Below the pieces are notes generated by a model. The model did not search any database and had not been told where the DNA came from. It was given only the letters and a program-made list of their open reading frames with translations. Shown here piece by piece: positions 1 to 6,944 of a stretch of 35,288 nucleotides of DNA. The translations under genes and the position numbers were made by a program. Source of the stretch: a virus. Within the stretch, counting starts at the first letter, position 1. Each line of letters starts with the position of its first letter. The stretch covers positions 1-35,288 of IMG/VR virus record IMGVR_UViG_3300028800_000222; one strand, 5' to 3'.

Positions 1-207
1 AGTAAAGAATTGAAATCATTAGAATTTATTGAGATCAAAAATGTTCCTACTCCCTCCGTTCCCTTCGCTTCACCCGAGCCTATTCAAGAAACATCTACAA
101 AATCAGTTTTCATTGATATAACCATTAACGAGGTAAAGTTCCAGTTACCATCTAATTTTTCTGCGGAAAGAATTACGAAGATTATACAATTTATTAAGGA
201 GTTATAA
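1..207 (+). CDS. IS66 TnpA-like protein, 3' part
   Basis: The reading frame is open to the window edge; the first possible internal start is TTG at 10, so the gene probably begins upstream. The C-terminal half (a short beta-rich stretch with ITINEVKFQLPSNF, then a helix ending in IIQFIKEL) matches the usual end of IS66 TnpA proteins, which have a hydrophobic strand, a 'lP.gf' motif and a final leucine-rich helix. The stop overlaps the next start by one base (TAATG), the standard IS66 coupling. The role of TnpA in IS66 transposition is accessory. Family assignment rests on this short tail and on the neighbour. Confidence 0.6.
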   Translation, partial: SKELKSLEFIEIKNVPTPSVPFASPEPIQETSTKSVFIDITINEVKFQLPSNFSAERITKIIQFIKEL

Positions 208-554
208 TGCTTTTGTCTTACACAAACAAAACTGTATACCTTGCTTCAAAATCTGTGGACTTTAGGATGTCTATAGATGGACTATCTTCTATAATTCAAC
301 GGGAAGCTAAAGATTTGCATGTACATGACGGAAGCATCTATGTTTTTTATAATCATGCTAAAGATAAAATTAAATGTCTATTTTGGGATAGAAATGGATT
401 TGTTTTATACTATAAGCGTTTGGATAAATGCAAATTTAAAATTAAAGACATGAGGGAAAATATAGAAAATATTACGCCTGAAGAGTTAGAAATATTATTG
501 TCTGGCCTTCATGCTCAGCCTTCCGCGCGCTTAATAGAACATAAAAAAGGTTGA
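207..554 (+). CDS. tnpB: IS66 accessory protein TnpB (Orf2 family)
   Basis: 115 residues, the normal length for IS66 TnpB/Orf2. Diagnostic motifs are present in order: VYLASKSVDFRMSIDGL near residues 10-27 (family pattern 'vDmRkgidGL'), IYVFYNHAKDKIKCLFWD near 44-61, GFVLYYKRLDKCKF near 64-77, and a final LEILLSGL. TnpB is needed for IS66 transposition but is not the catalytic transposase. The gene is intact, coupled to tnpA upstream, but has no tnpC after it, so it is unlikely to support movement by itself. Confidence 0.9.
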   Translation: MLLSYTNKTVYLASKSVDFRMSIDGLSSIIQREAKDLHVHDGSIYVFYNHAKDKIKCLFWDRNGFVLYYKRLDKCKFKIKDMRENIENITPEELEILLSGLHAQPSARLIEHKKG

Positions 555-579
555 TACAATACTTATAAGATGATTAAAT
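551..579 (+). promoter_or_regulatory. possible sigma-70 promoter for the sigma-like gene
   Basis: TTGATA (551-556), a 17-base spacer, then TTAAAT (574-579), followed by AAGGATA as ribosome binding site and ATG at 598. The -10 match is weak (4 of 6), so this is tentative. Confidence 0.3.
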
Positions 580-597
580 AATAAGGATATATTTAAT

Positions 598-1179
598 ATG
601 GAATATAGAATTGAAGTAAAAGTAAAAAACAACCAGCTTCTTAAATACATAGAAGCGGCCGGATATAAAAGTATAGGAGAATTTTGCCGCTTAAATAACA
701 AAAGTAACTGGGCTTCTACGATTGGCGAATATGTAAATCTTAAAAAAACTCCCTTAATGGCCGATGGAAATTTTTATCCCCACGTTTACAAAATCAGCAA
801 ACTGTTAAATTGCTTACCAGAAGATCTCTTCACTGAAGTTCAAATGAACACTGCACTTGAGACCAATAAACGTACAATGCAAGTAAACGAAGCTGAAGTT
901 AAGTATATGCTAGAAAATATGGGAGAAACTCTTCTCCTCGAAGATAAAATTGACGCAGAAAGATTACCGGAAAAGATAGATCAGCTCTTAGAATTATTAA
1001 CATTACGCGAACAAAAAGTAATTCGCACTAGGTTTGGTATGGATCAAGAACCGAAAACATTAAAAGATACCGCGAAAATGTTTAATGTTAGTGTAGAAAG
1101 AATTAGACAAATAGAATCTAAAGCTCTTAGAAAACTTCGCCACCCAAATAGACTTAAAAGTATAATAGATTACAAATAG
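598..1179 (+). CDS. XRE-like/sigma-70 region 4 fusion, putative transcription regulator
   Basis: 193 residues in two parts. Residues about 11-80 resemble the phage-type XRE helix-turn-helix (IGEFCRLNN, IGEYVNLKKTPL, KISKLLNCLPEDLF). Residues about 126-188 closely match region 4 of RpoD-type sigma factors: LTLREQKVIRTRFGMD, then the helix-turn-helix VSVERIRQIESKALRKLRHP, which reads the -35 element in primary sigma factors. Regions 2 and 3 are absent, so it cannot melt a promoter alone. It could act as an activator that contacts -35 boxes or the RNA polymerase beta flap, or as a late regulator. ATG at 598 follows AAGGATA. It sits just after the IS66 remnant; whether it belongs to the phage is not certain. 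Confidence 0.8.
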   Translation: MEYRIEVKVKNNQLLKYIEAAGYKSIGEFCRLNNKSNWASTIGEYVNLKKTPLMADGNFYPHVYKISKLLNCLPEDLFTEVQMNTALETNKRTMQVNEAEVKYMLENMGETLLLEDKIDAERLPEKIDQLLELLTLREQKVIRTRFGMDQEPKTLKDTAKMFNVSVERIRQIESKALRKLRHPNRLKSIIDYK

Positions 1180-1201
1180 AAAAAATGGGATAACCATAAG
1201 T

Positions 1202-1221
1202 CTGATTATTACAGTAATCAG
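1202..1221. repeat. inverted repeat after the sigma-like gene
   Basis: CTGATTA and TAATCAG form a perfect 7-bp stem with a 6-base loop. It begins about 20 bases after the stop of the sigma-like gene but is not followed by a T run, so it may be a weak terminator or an mRNA stabiliser. The rest of 1180-1375 shows no gene. Confidence 0.35.
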
Positions 1222-1375
1222 TATCATGAAAATACAGCAAATGATATTATTATCAATAAGTTAAATTATTATATGGCTAGTTACTGAATGTATAAAATTT
1301 GCACCAACTAATTGAGTAATATTTATACCGAATTTTAGCGTTACATGGAACCAATAATATAAGGAATTATGCTAT

Positions 1376-1567
1376 ATGTCGGATAATGTAACATATGTAA
1401 ATTTTAAGCCATCTACAGTAATGTTAATTAATGAAGACGGCACACAAATTCCTGTTTGCATCTGTTCGTGCGGTAATTATAGTTTTTGGATAGGCGAAAC
1501 AGGGATTATAGTTTGCTGTGAGTGCAAATCCGAATGCAAGCTTGTAAATCAAAAATTAAACTTGTAA
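1376..1567 (+). CDS. small cysteine-rich protein
   Basis: 63 residues with cysteines arranged as CICSC (28-32) and CCECKSEC (47-54), which could form a zinc ribbon-like site. Not recognised as a named family. ATG follows AAGGAATT at a good distance. It heads a small group with the next two genes that leads to the acetyltransferase. A role in binding nucleic acid or protein is only a guess from the cysteines. Confidence 0.55.
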   Translation: MSDNVTYVNFKPSTVMLINEDGTQIPVCICSCGNYSFWIGETGIIVCCECKSECKLVNQKLNL

Positions 1568-1599
1568 TATCCCTCATCTTTAACTTAGAGGAAATAATT

Positions 1600-1785
1600 T
1601 TGCGTTACTTCGATCCAGATGGTCTTGAGATGGATGTTCAAGATCCAGAATTTAACATGGACGAAAAAGGACACAACGAATTTTCGCTTGACGAAGAGTG
1701 TTTGTATTGTAACAATCGCAACATGATTAACGATGCGCTTTTGAGTGATATGCGACAAAGAAAGGAGTATGAGTGTCATATTTAA
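1600..1785 (+). CDS. small acidic hypothetical protein with CxxC
   Basis: Start chosen at TTG 1600 because GAGGA lies at 1588-1592 at a proper distance and an earlier start would overlap the preceding gene. About 61 residues, acidic (DPDGLEMDVQDPEF), with CLYC near the middle and a basic end. The 3' end overlaps the acetyltransferase start by 13 bases, which suggests translational coupling. No family recognised. Confidence 0.5.
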   Translation: MRYFDPDGLEMDVQDPEFNMDEKGHNEFSLDEECLYCNNRNMINDALLSDMRQRKEYECHI

Positions 1786-2336
1786 CTGAACATGCATTAT
1801 CGGAGATGGGATTTAAATATCTTGGAAAAAATGTAAAGATAAGTTCTAAAGCATCTATATATTGCCCTGCGCTTATATCAATAGATGATAACTCTCGGAT
1901 AGATGACTTTTGCGTAATTAAAGGCCCCTTAACAATTGGCAAGTTTGTACATATATCTCTGTTCTGCGTGGTCTCGGCTTCTCGCGAAGAAATATGTTTT
2001 GAAGATTTTTCGGGCTTGTCGCACGGGGTAAGTGTATTTAGTGCCACAGATGACTATTCGGGCATGGCATTAACTAATCCTACTGTTCCCGATGATTTTA
2101 AAAAGGTCAAGCATGCGCCTGTTACGCTTCAAAAACATTCAATAGTTGGCGCTCATTCCATAATTATGCCAGGCGTGACCGTAACAACAGGTTGTGCAAT
2201 AGGTGCTATGTCATTTGTTACGAAAAGTACATTGCCCTGGGGTGTGTATTTTGGATCTCCAGCCAAACGCATAAAGGAGAGACGCAAAGATTTGCTAGTT
2301 AAAGAGCAGGAATTTCTGGATTCGCTTAAGGAATAA
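1773..2336 (+). CDS. hexapeptide-repeat O-acetyltransferase (left-handed beta-helix)
   Basis: 187 residues, the typical size of maltose/galactoside-type O-acetyltransferases. Hexapeptide turns are visible throughout (KISSKASIY, ISIDDNSRIDDFCVI, HSIVGAHSIIMPGVTVTTGC, IGAMSFVTKS), and the C-terminus has the usual GSPAKRIKERR. The expected reaction is acetyl transfer from acetyl-CoA to a sugar hydroxyl. Start is GTG at 1773, set by AAAGGAG at 1761-1767; the nearby ATG at 1769 leads to an immediate stop. It lies next to the tail-fibre genes in opposite orientation, a common place for genes that change the host surface polysaccharide (lysogenic conversion). That role is inferred from position; the substrate cannot be read from sequence. 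Confidence 0.85.
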   Translation: MSYLTEHALSEMGFKYLGKNVKISSKASIYCPALISIDDNSRIDDFCVIKGPLTIGKFVHISLFCVVSASREEICFEDFSGLSHGVSVFSATDDYSGMALTNPTVPDDFKKVKHAPVTLQKHSIVGAHSIIMPGVTVTTGCAIGAMSFVTKSTLPWGVYFGSPAKRIKERRKDLLVKEQEFLDSLKE

Positions 2337-2357
2337 CAAGATTTTATATTATGACAA

Positions 2358-2388
2358 TCTCAGTACGGACAGTGACGTACACCTGAGA
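2358..2388. repeat. imperfect hairpin after the acetyltransferase gene
   Basis: TCTCAG then TACG pairs with CGTA then CTGAGA, with a three-base bulge (CAC) on one side and an 8-base loop. There is no T run after it. It may help stop or protect the acetyltransferase transcript. Confidence 0.4.
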
Positions 2389-2445
2389 CTATAGAATTGG
2401 GGATAACACAGCAGGTCTATAGAGATATGAGCGATGTCTATGTGT

Positions 2446-2478
2446 TAAAGCCCATAAAAAAACGCGCTCTGGGCTTTA
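2446..2478. terminator. hairpin between convergent genes
   Basis: TAAAGCCC (2446-2453) and GGGCTTTA (2471-2478) form a perfect 8-bp stem around a 17-base loop that contains an A run (T run on the minus strand). It lies between the converging ends of the acetyltransferase (+) and the last tail-fibre gene (-), where a two-way terminator is expected. There is no clear U tract after the stem, so the terminator role is inferred from position. Confidence 0.5.
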
Positions 2479-2531
2479 TCGGTAGCGGTAGTTATCAAGC
2501 TTGTGCAATTCAAGCAGATTGTCACTTAATT

Positions 2532-3347
2532 CTACGGAATAACTAAATATCCGATCAATATGGTTCCGTTAAGACTTGTCGCGGCAGTGTTGTTATATAT
2601 AGTTAGTGAACTAGACCCCGATCCTGCCGTTGCTTTTAAAGTGATATTCAAGGTCGTGTTAGTGCCACCCATCAGTGACAATATTATTGTTGATGTGGAA
2701 CTAATAAAGGTATTAGTCCAGGTAATGGCATAGCTCGCTCCGCCCGCTGTAGTTAGGGAAGAAGTGGTTATGACGCCCGTGGTTCCGCTCGCAGTGACCG
2801 CGTTTGCTGCTTCTGTTCCATTCGCCTTACTTGCTAGGTAGATTGTCCCATTTGCATCAGGAAAGGTCACAGTTCGCGTGGCTGCCGTATTGGCAAATGA
2901 AAATAATGTTTCATGCTGGGGAAAATCACCCGCCAAAGTACCGTTATAAATGGCAAGAGGTAGCGTAGTATTCTGACTAGCTAATAGTATTTGTCCAGTA
3001 CCTTTAGAGCCTATTATGGCGCTAACATTAGTATCTGCGCCTGCTGCTAGTAACGCTACTCCTGAACCTGAGGGGCTATTAATCAAATTTATATAATTTA
3101 CCGCACTTGGCATGGATTGGAATCCAACAACATGATTTGAACTTGCATCATTTATAAATGTAGGTGCTTGAATAACCCCAGTCAATCCAGTTAATGATGT
3201 AATATTTGAGTTGGCACCTGCAGTTGCAAAAAGGCTTGTTAATTGGGTAAGGCTCTCTTTATATGTAACCCCAGATTGAACAACAGGGAATATGTCACTT
3301 AAGGCTGGTGTGACAATTGCTGGTAAAGCACTTATTTTAATACCCAT
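2532..3347 (-). CDS. phage tail fibre-like protein, short paralogue
   Basis: 271 residues, last gene of the late operon. The first 45 residues (KISALPAI, then SDIFPVVQSGVTYKESLTQL) share a pattern with the next gene upstream and with many phage tail and fibre proteins, so this is likely the part that docks to the virion. The rest is rich in Thr, Ser, Gly and Ala with short beta-strand-like segments (TVTFPDANGTIYLASKANG), typical of trimeric fibres; no catalytic motif is seen. ATG is preceded by AAGGAAAT. It could bind the host receptor or be a decoy or alternative tip. Confidence 0.7.
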   Translation of the reverse strand: MGIKISALPAIVTPALSDIFPVVQSGVTYKESLTQLTSLFATAGANSNITSLTGLTGVIQAPTFINDASSNHVVGFQSMPSAVNYINLINSPSGSGVALLAAGADTNVSAIIGSKGTGQILLASQNTTLPLAIYNGTLAGDFPQHETLFSFANTAATRTVTFPDANGTIYLASKANGTEAANAVTASGTTGVITTSSLTTAGGASYAITWTNTFISSTSTIILSLMGGTNTTLNITLKATAGSGSSSLTIYNNTAATSLNGTILIGYLVIP

Positions 3348-3368
3348 TTTATATTTCCTTATTTATTC

Positions 3369-5159
3369 TTATCTTCGGCGGCGTGCATAAATCGCGCCAA
3401 ATCCCGAACATGTACTTATATTAAATTGTGCCAAACAAGATAAGTACACAGTAGTTGTGCCGGACAGAGATAGTCTTGTACCTGGCACTACAAATACAGG
3501 GTTAGTATTAGCAAAAATTGTAGTGCCGCCAGGGAAATATTGAGTAGAGAACAATGAGGCATCGGGCAATGTGGCTGATGTGGTGCTAATCCAGCCTACA
3601 CCCACAGTAAAGACAGTTGTACCGCCTCCACTAAACCCCACGTTTCCCCATAAATCCCAGTCTCCTGCTGTAAGAGATATCGATGTTACGTCTTTGGCGG
3701 TAATATTAACTAGAGAGACTGCGGAGGCTACCGCTATAGTGCTTGTTACTAATTCCCCGACGCTAAGTGCTGCTGCATTATTATTGGTCGTAGTGCCTAT
3801 GATTCCTGAGGTGCTCGAGAAGGTTAAGCTCGTAGCTGATGCTGCCCCTAAAACTGGTGTCACAAAGGTAGGGCTAGTGCTTAATGAGATAGCGCCTGAG
3901 CCATTCACGTTTGCGGCTAATGCTGTGGCAACCCCTGTACCGTACCCCGTGGTTCCCGATATGGGTAAGCCCGTAGCATTAGTCAAAGTCAATGAGGCTG
4001 GGGTGCCCATAGCTAAGTTGGTAGGTAATGTCGTACTTAAACTCGGTACACCGCCTGATGAGGTCACAAGTACTGAGCTATTTGCGGTTGCGAGAGCAGA
4101 CATGACGTTTGCTGATGAAGCATAAAGCAATGTGTTTATGGCATTTGTGGCCGGATAGGTCGTAGTAGACCAGGAAGGCGTAGTATTTGCCCCGGATTGT
4201 AAAATCTGTCCTGCGGTTGCGGTGCCTGCTAATATAGCGCCTGCCGATGCCGTACTATAGAATATGCCACCATTCGATGCAGTTAAGCTTGCATTAGTAC
4301 CCCCATTGGCCAATGACAAGGGCAAAGAGGGTATTTGGGATGTGGTGGCCAGGGTTCCAGAAGTCGGGAAGGTCACGGACGTAGTATTGGTCATGGTGAA
4401 GGTATAGGCGAAGGCACCTGAGGTCGTTAAGTTGCCACCTAGGGTTATGGTGCTTGACCCATTATTCACCCCTGTGCCGCCATAGGTGCTCCCAATTACC
4501 GTGCCTTGCCAAACTCCAGTACTTATTGTGCCGAGGGTCGTGATCGAGGATTGCCCCACATAAGAGGCCGAAATATCGATTACTGGGGTTGTACCACCGC
4601 TTGAGGTGATTCTATTTATGGTGCCAGAAACGCTCGTAACCCCCGTGCCTGCTGGGGTTGTCCACTGACCATTTCCTGCCCAATATGTGGTGGCACTTGC
4701 GCTTGTGCCTGAATTTAGATTGGTTACTGGTAAATTTCCGGTCACGCCGGTTGTTAAGGGTAAGCCTATGGCATTCGTTAATGTACCTGATGAGGGAGTG
4801 CCTAGGGCGCCATTGAATACCACAAAAGACCCTGCTGAGCCTACGTTTATACCGAGTGCTGTGGCAACCCCTGTTCCTAGTGAAGATATGCCGGTTCCCC
4901 CACGAGAGGGCGAAAGCTGACCTTGCCACCCAACTGTGATTGATGTTGCATTTAAAAGTGCGTTACTGGGAGACCCTCCTAATCCTAGGGTGACGTTAGT
5001 ATCGTTATTTGAAGTTAGGGCTTGACCATTCGCTTGAAATAAAGTCAAAAGTTGTGAGTTAGATTCTTTATACGTAGTGCCCGATTGACTCATTGGAAAC
5101 ACATCAGTTAATTGCGCCGAAGGTGCCGCGGGTAAATTTATTATCTTAATGCCAGCCAT
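3369..5159 (-). CDS. large repetitive phage tail fibre protein
   Basis: 596 residues. It starts with the shared docking domain ([20 protein letters not shown]) and continues with degenerate repeats around [20 protein letters not shown] (about 119-142) and [25 protein letters not shown] (about 385-410, first residues given), GGTG motifs and ATALxxNVxGSG segments. This repeat class is widespread in phage fibres and forms beta-rich trimeric stalks. The C-terminal 150 residues are less repetitive ([15 protein letters not shown] region) and are the likely receptor-binding tip, ending in ARRRR. ATG follows CAGGAG that overlaps the end of the small upstream gene. Long open frames on the other strand here are shadows caused by the repetitive composition. 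Confidence 0.8.
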   Translation of the reverse strand: MAGIKIINLPAAPSAQLTDVFPMSQSGTTYKESNSQLLTLFQANGQALTSNNDTNVTLGLGGSPSNALLNATSITVGWQGQLSPSRGGTGISSLGTGVATALGINVGSAGSFVVFNGALGTPSSGTLTNAIGLPLTTGVTGNLPVTNLNSGTSASATTYWAGNGQWTTPAGTGVTSVSGTINRITSSGGTTPVIDISASYVGQSSITTLGTISTGVWQGTVIGSTYGGTGVNNGSSTITLGGNLTTSGAFAYTFTMTNTTSVTFPTSGTLATTSQIPSLPLSLANGGTNASLTASNGGIFYSTASAGAILAGTATAGQILQSGANTTPSWSTTTYPATNAINTLLYASSANVMSALATANSSVLVTSSGGVPSLSTTLPTNLAMGTPASLTLTNATGLPISGTTGYGTGVATALAANVNGSGAISLSTSPTFVTPVLGAASATSLTFSSTSGIIGTTTNNNAAALSVGELVTSTIAVASAVSLVNITAKDVTSISLTAGDWDLWGNVGFSGGGTTVFTVGVGWISTTSATLPDASLFSTQYFPGGTTIFANTNPVFVVPGTRLSLSGTTTVYLSCLAQFNISTCSGFGAIYARRRR

Positions 5160-5161
5160 GG

Positions 5162-5305
5162 CTACTCCTGCACTATAATTCCTTGTGATGAATCGGTGAG
5201 GATAAAGAGATTATTATCAGTAATTAGCTCAAATTCTTCTTCAACAGCCGCTTGTGCGCCTGCGTACATGATAATTACAATTAATCCACCGTATGCACCT
5301 TGCAT
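5162..5305 (-). CDS. 47-residue small protein between fibre genes
   Basis: ATG at 5305 follows AAGGATGTTAA; the stop TAG at 5162-5164 is only two bases from the next gene's ATG, and its last codons form that gene's ribosome binding site (GTGCAGGAG). The N-terminus is hydrophobic ([11 protein letters not shown]) and the C-terminus has short strand-like repeats ([20 protein letters not shown]) that recall small phage tail-associated peptides. Tight packing in the operon is the main evidence that it is real. Function unknown. Confidence 0.6.
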   Translation of the reverse strand: MQGAYGGLIVIIMYAGAQAAVEEEFELITDNNLFILTDSSQGIIVQE

Positions 5306-5320
5306 TTAACATCCTTGTTT

Positions 5321-5339
5321 GGCGGCCATTACAGCCGCC
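5321..5339. terminator. GC-rich hairpin between fibre genes
   Basis: GGCGGC (5321-5326) and GCCGCC (5334-5339) form a 6-bp stem with a 7-base loop, just after the stop of the 410-residue fibre gene and before the ribosome binding site of the small gene. There is no U tract on the minus strand, so it may be an RNA processing or stability element rather than a full terminator. Confidence 0.4.
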
Positions 5340-5351
5340 TTTAAGCAACTA

Positions 5352-6584
5352 CTAACCGTAACTACCTGCTGATAATTGAGCAGAAATCTTACAGCCATTA
5401 GAAAGCACAAGCACTAGATAACTTGTTTGTTTGCCAGTATCCAAGAGGCTTAATACGCAGCCACCGGTAGCACTGGACATACAAGAAATCTGTGTAGTAA
5501 TGGCCGCCCCATTATTCAAGCTTAAGCCGCCTGAGGCCACGGAAAAACCTGTGGAGGCCGCACTTGCTAGAGTCAAGCCATCAGCGGCTGAAGAGGCATA
5601 CACCCTGAATGGAATAATGCGGGTCATATTTGTACCACTACCGTCTTTAAGCTGGATTGTGACTGTTGCTGTATTGGCGGCGCCCGCTGCTGCTGTGATC
5701 GTACATGAGGCTGGATCCACTTGAGCCACTGGGGTTGCCCCATATTTAAGGTTCGTAATATTGGCAGTAGTTGAGGTGAGCGTGGTGATGGTCTTTGCCG
5801 TTGTGGTGCCAGCGTCCAACATGAAATTGGCCGTTGCCGCACCTGGGTCTGGGATCGTAATCACTGAGGATTGACCCATGGTGCCGCTAGCTATTGTGGT
5901 ATTGAAAGCGCCACCTGCGTTGACAGCTTGTAAAATTAATGAACCATTGGCCGCTGTTGCTGGGAAAGAGGTTACAGTGCCCGCATGGCCTGAGGAGCCT
6001 GCTATTAGGTTGCCTGTGGTTGTGGCCACGTTGCCTGTGGCTACGGTCAGTCCAAAGGCTAGAGTTGAGGTTGTTGTTTGGGCTTTAATATTCCCTGATG
6101 TATCAGAAAATACAGCGAGTGCATTGGCAGTTGATGCGCCACCAGAGAATGATACCCCGCCTGCACTTGGATCTGAATCCCAGTTAAATGCGCTAATACC
6201 TAAGATGGATGGTAACGGTTCAACAATGGAAAAAAAGTTACCAGCATTTACTGAACCTGCGCCAACTGAGGCATATTGTCCAGCTTTAATCTGCTCAATG
6301 CTTTGCATATCATCAGAACGTTGTAGTACTACAGTAGAGGCAATAGTTTTTACAACATAGATGCCTTGTTCATTAGTATTAGTTTGAGTTTGCAGTAATA
6401 TTCTATCGCCTACTGCTGCAACTACGCTATCGACTGTTAATGAGGAAGCGGCTATTGTAAGGGTAGCACCTACGCCATTGTTATCTTGGCCATTATAGTA
6501 AGTGCCTGCAATATTTGAGGTGCTTACTAGGCGAACAGGAGTCAGCCAGGGCGAAAAGACTGTTTGTGAATATGTTAATGTCAT
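5352..6584 (-). CDS. phage tail fibre/structural protein with conserved N-terminal module
   Basis: 410 residues. Residues about 16-80 (PVRLVSTSNIAGTYYNGQ, then GVGATLT, then GDRILLQTQTNTNEQGIYVV) match a module found at or near the N-terminus of many phage tail fibres and virion surface proteins. The rest is Ala/Thr/Ser/Gly rich with beta-strand character, and the C-terminus (ISCMSSATGGCVLSLLDTGK onward) is cysteine-containing and compact. No enzyme motif. ATG follows AAAGGAATTT. Likely a fibre or a virion decoration protein. Confidence 0.75.
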   Translation of the reverse strand: MTLTYSQTVFSPWLTPVRLVSTSNIAGTYYNGQDNNGVGATLTIAASSLTVDSVVAAVGDRILLQTQTNTNEQGIYVVKTIASTVVLQRSDDMQSIEQIKAGQYASVGAGSVNAGNFFSIVEPLPSILGISAFNWDSDPSAGGVSFSGGASTANALAVFSDTSGNIKAQTTTSTLAFGLTVATGNVATTTGNLIAGSSGHAGTVTSFPATAANGSLILQAVNAGGAFNTTIASGTMGQSSVITIPDPGAATANFMLDAGTTTAKTITTLTSTTANITNLKYGATPVAQVDPASCTITAAAGAANTATVTIQLKDGSGTNMTRIIPFRVYASSAADGLTLASAASTGFSVASGGLSLNNGAAITTQISCMSSATGGCVLSLLDTGKQTSYLVLVLSNGCKISAQLSAGSYG

Positions 6585-6624
6585 TTTAAATTCCTTTTAT
6601 TTAATTAAAGTTTACTTCCCTTTA

Positions 6625-6927
6625 CTAACTACCCCATGCAATATTAGTTGCTGTGGTTCCTGATGTATTAACTTGTATTGAAAAGATAGGGTGCCAAACG
6701 CCTGCAGCTAATCCGATTAAATCTTGTGTCGTGCCATCCCACTTGATATAAGAGACATTCCCAGTGACGCCAACGTACAGCCAGCGGGCAAATTCTACAC
6801 TATTATTATTACCGTACATGGTATCTAGCACAACCGTACCTGTACGGGCGACTCCTGCCATGACGCGGGTCGGGCCGGTATAGGCATTAGGGTCTAACGC
6901 TGGTACATTTATTAATTGAACAGCCAT
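6625..6927 (-). CDS. small phage virion protein (spike/decoration-like)
   Basis: 100 residues. The pattern FARWLYVGVTGNVSYIKWDG, then AAGVWHPIFSIQVNTSGTTA, fits a short beta-sandwich family common next to phage head and tail genes ('raiyvGgtGnvsv ... pvGs.lPi.v..v..sGTTA'). Those proteins are thought to be structural. It follows AAGGAGTAGTTAAC in the late operon, immediately after the collar-type fibre gene. Exact place in the virion is unknown. Confidence 0.6.
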   Translation of the reverse strand: MAVQLINVPALDPNAYTGPTRVMAGVARTGTVVLDTMYGNNNSVEFARWLYVGVTGNVSYIKWDGTTQDLIGLAAGVWHPIFSIQVNTSGTTATNIAWGS

Positions 6928-6944
6928 GTTAACTACTCCTTGTA

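Larger units (their letters stand above)
1..554 (+). mobile_element. IS66-family insertion sequence remnant (tnpA-tnpB, no tnpC)
   Basis: Two overlapping genes have the order and features of the accessory genes of IS66 elements (tnpA then tnpB). A complete IS66 continues into tnpC, a DDE transposase of roughly 500 codons. Here the sequence after tnpB goes straight to an unrelated regulator gene at 598. No terminal inverted repeat is recognised after 554. The left part lies outside the window, so only the loss of the right side is certain. The remnant suggests insertion or recombination at the edge of the phage region. Confidence 0.7.

Noticed and set aside
1180-1375. Possible tRNA or promoter region
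   Set aside because: No cloverleaf could be built; only a short hairpin and a weak TTGCAC/TTTATA pair were seen.
3571-4125. Long plus-strand open frame opposite the large fibre gene
   Set aside because: The Thr/Ser/Gly-rich repetitive fibre leaves its reverse frame open as Val/Pro/Ala-rich text; no start signal or operon context.
5878-6360. Plus-strand open frame opposite the 410-residue fibre gene
   Set aside because: Same compositional shadow effect; the minus-strand gene has ribosome binding site and family motifs.
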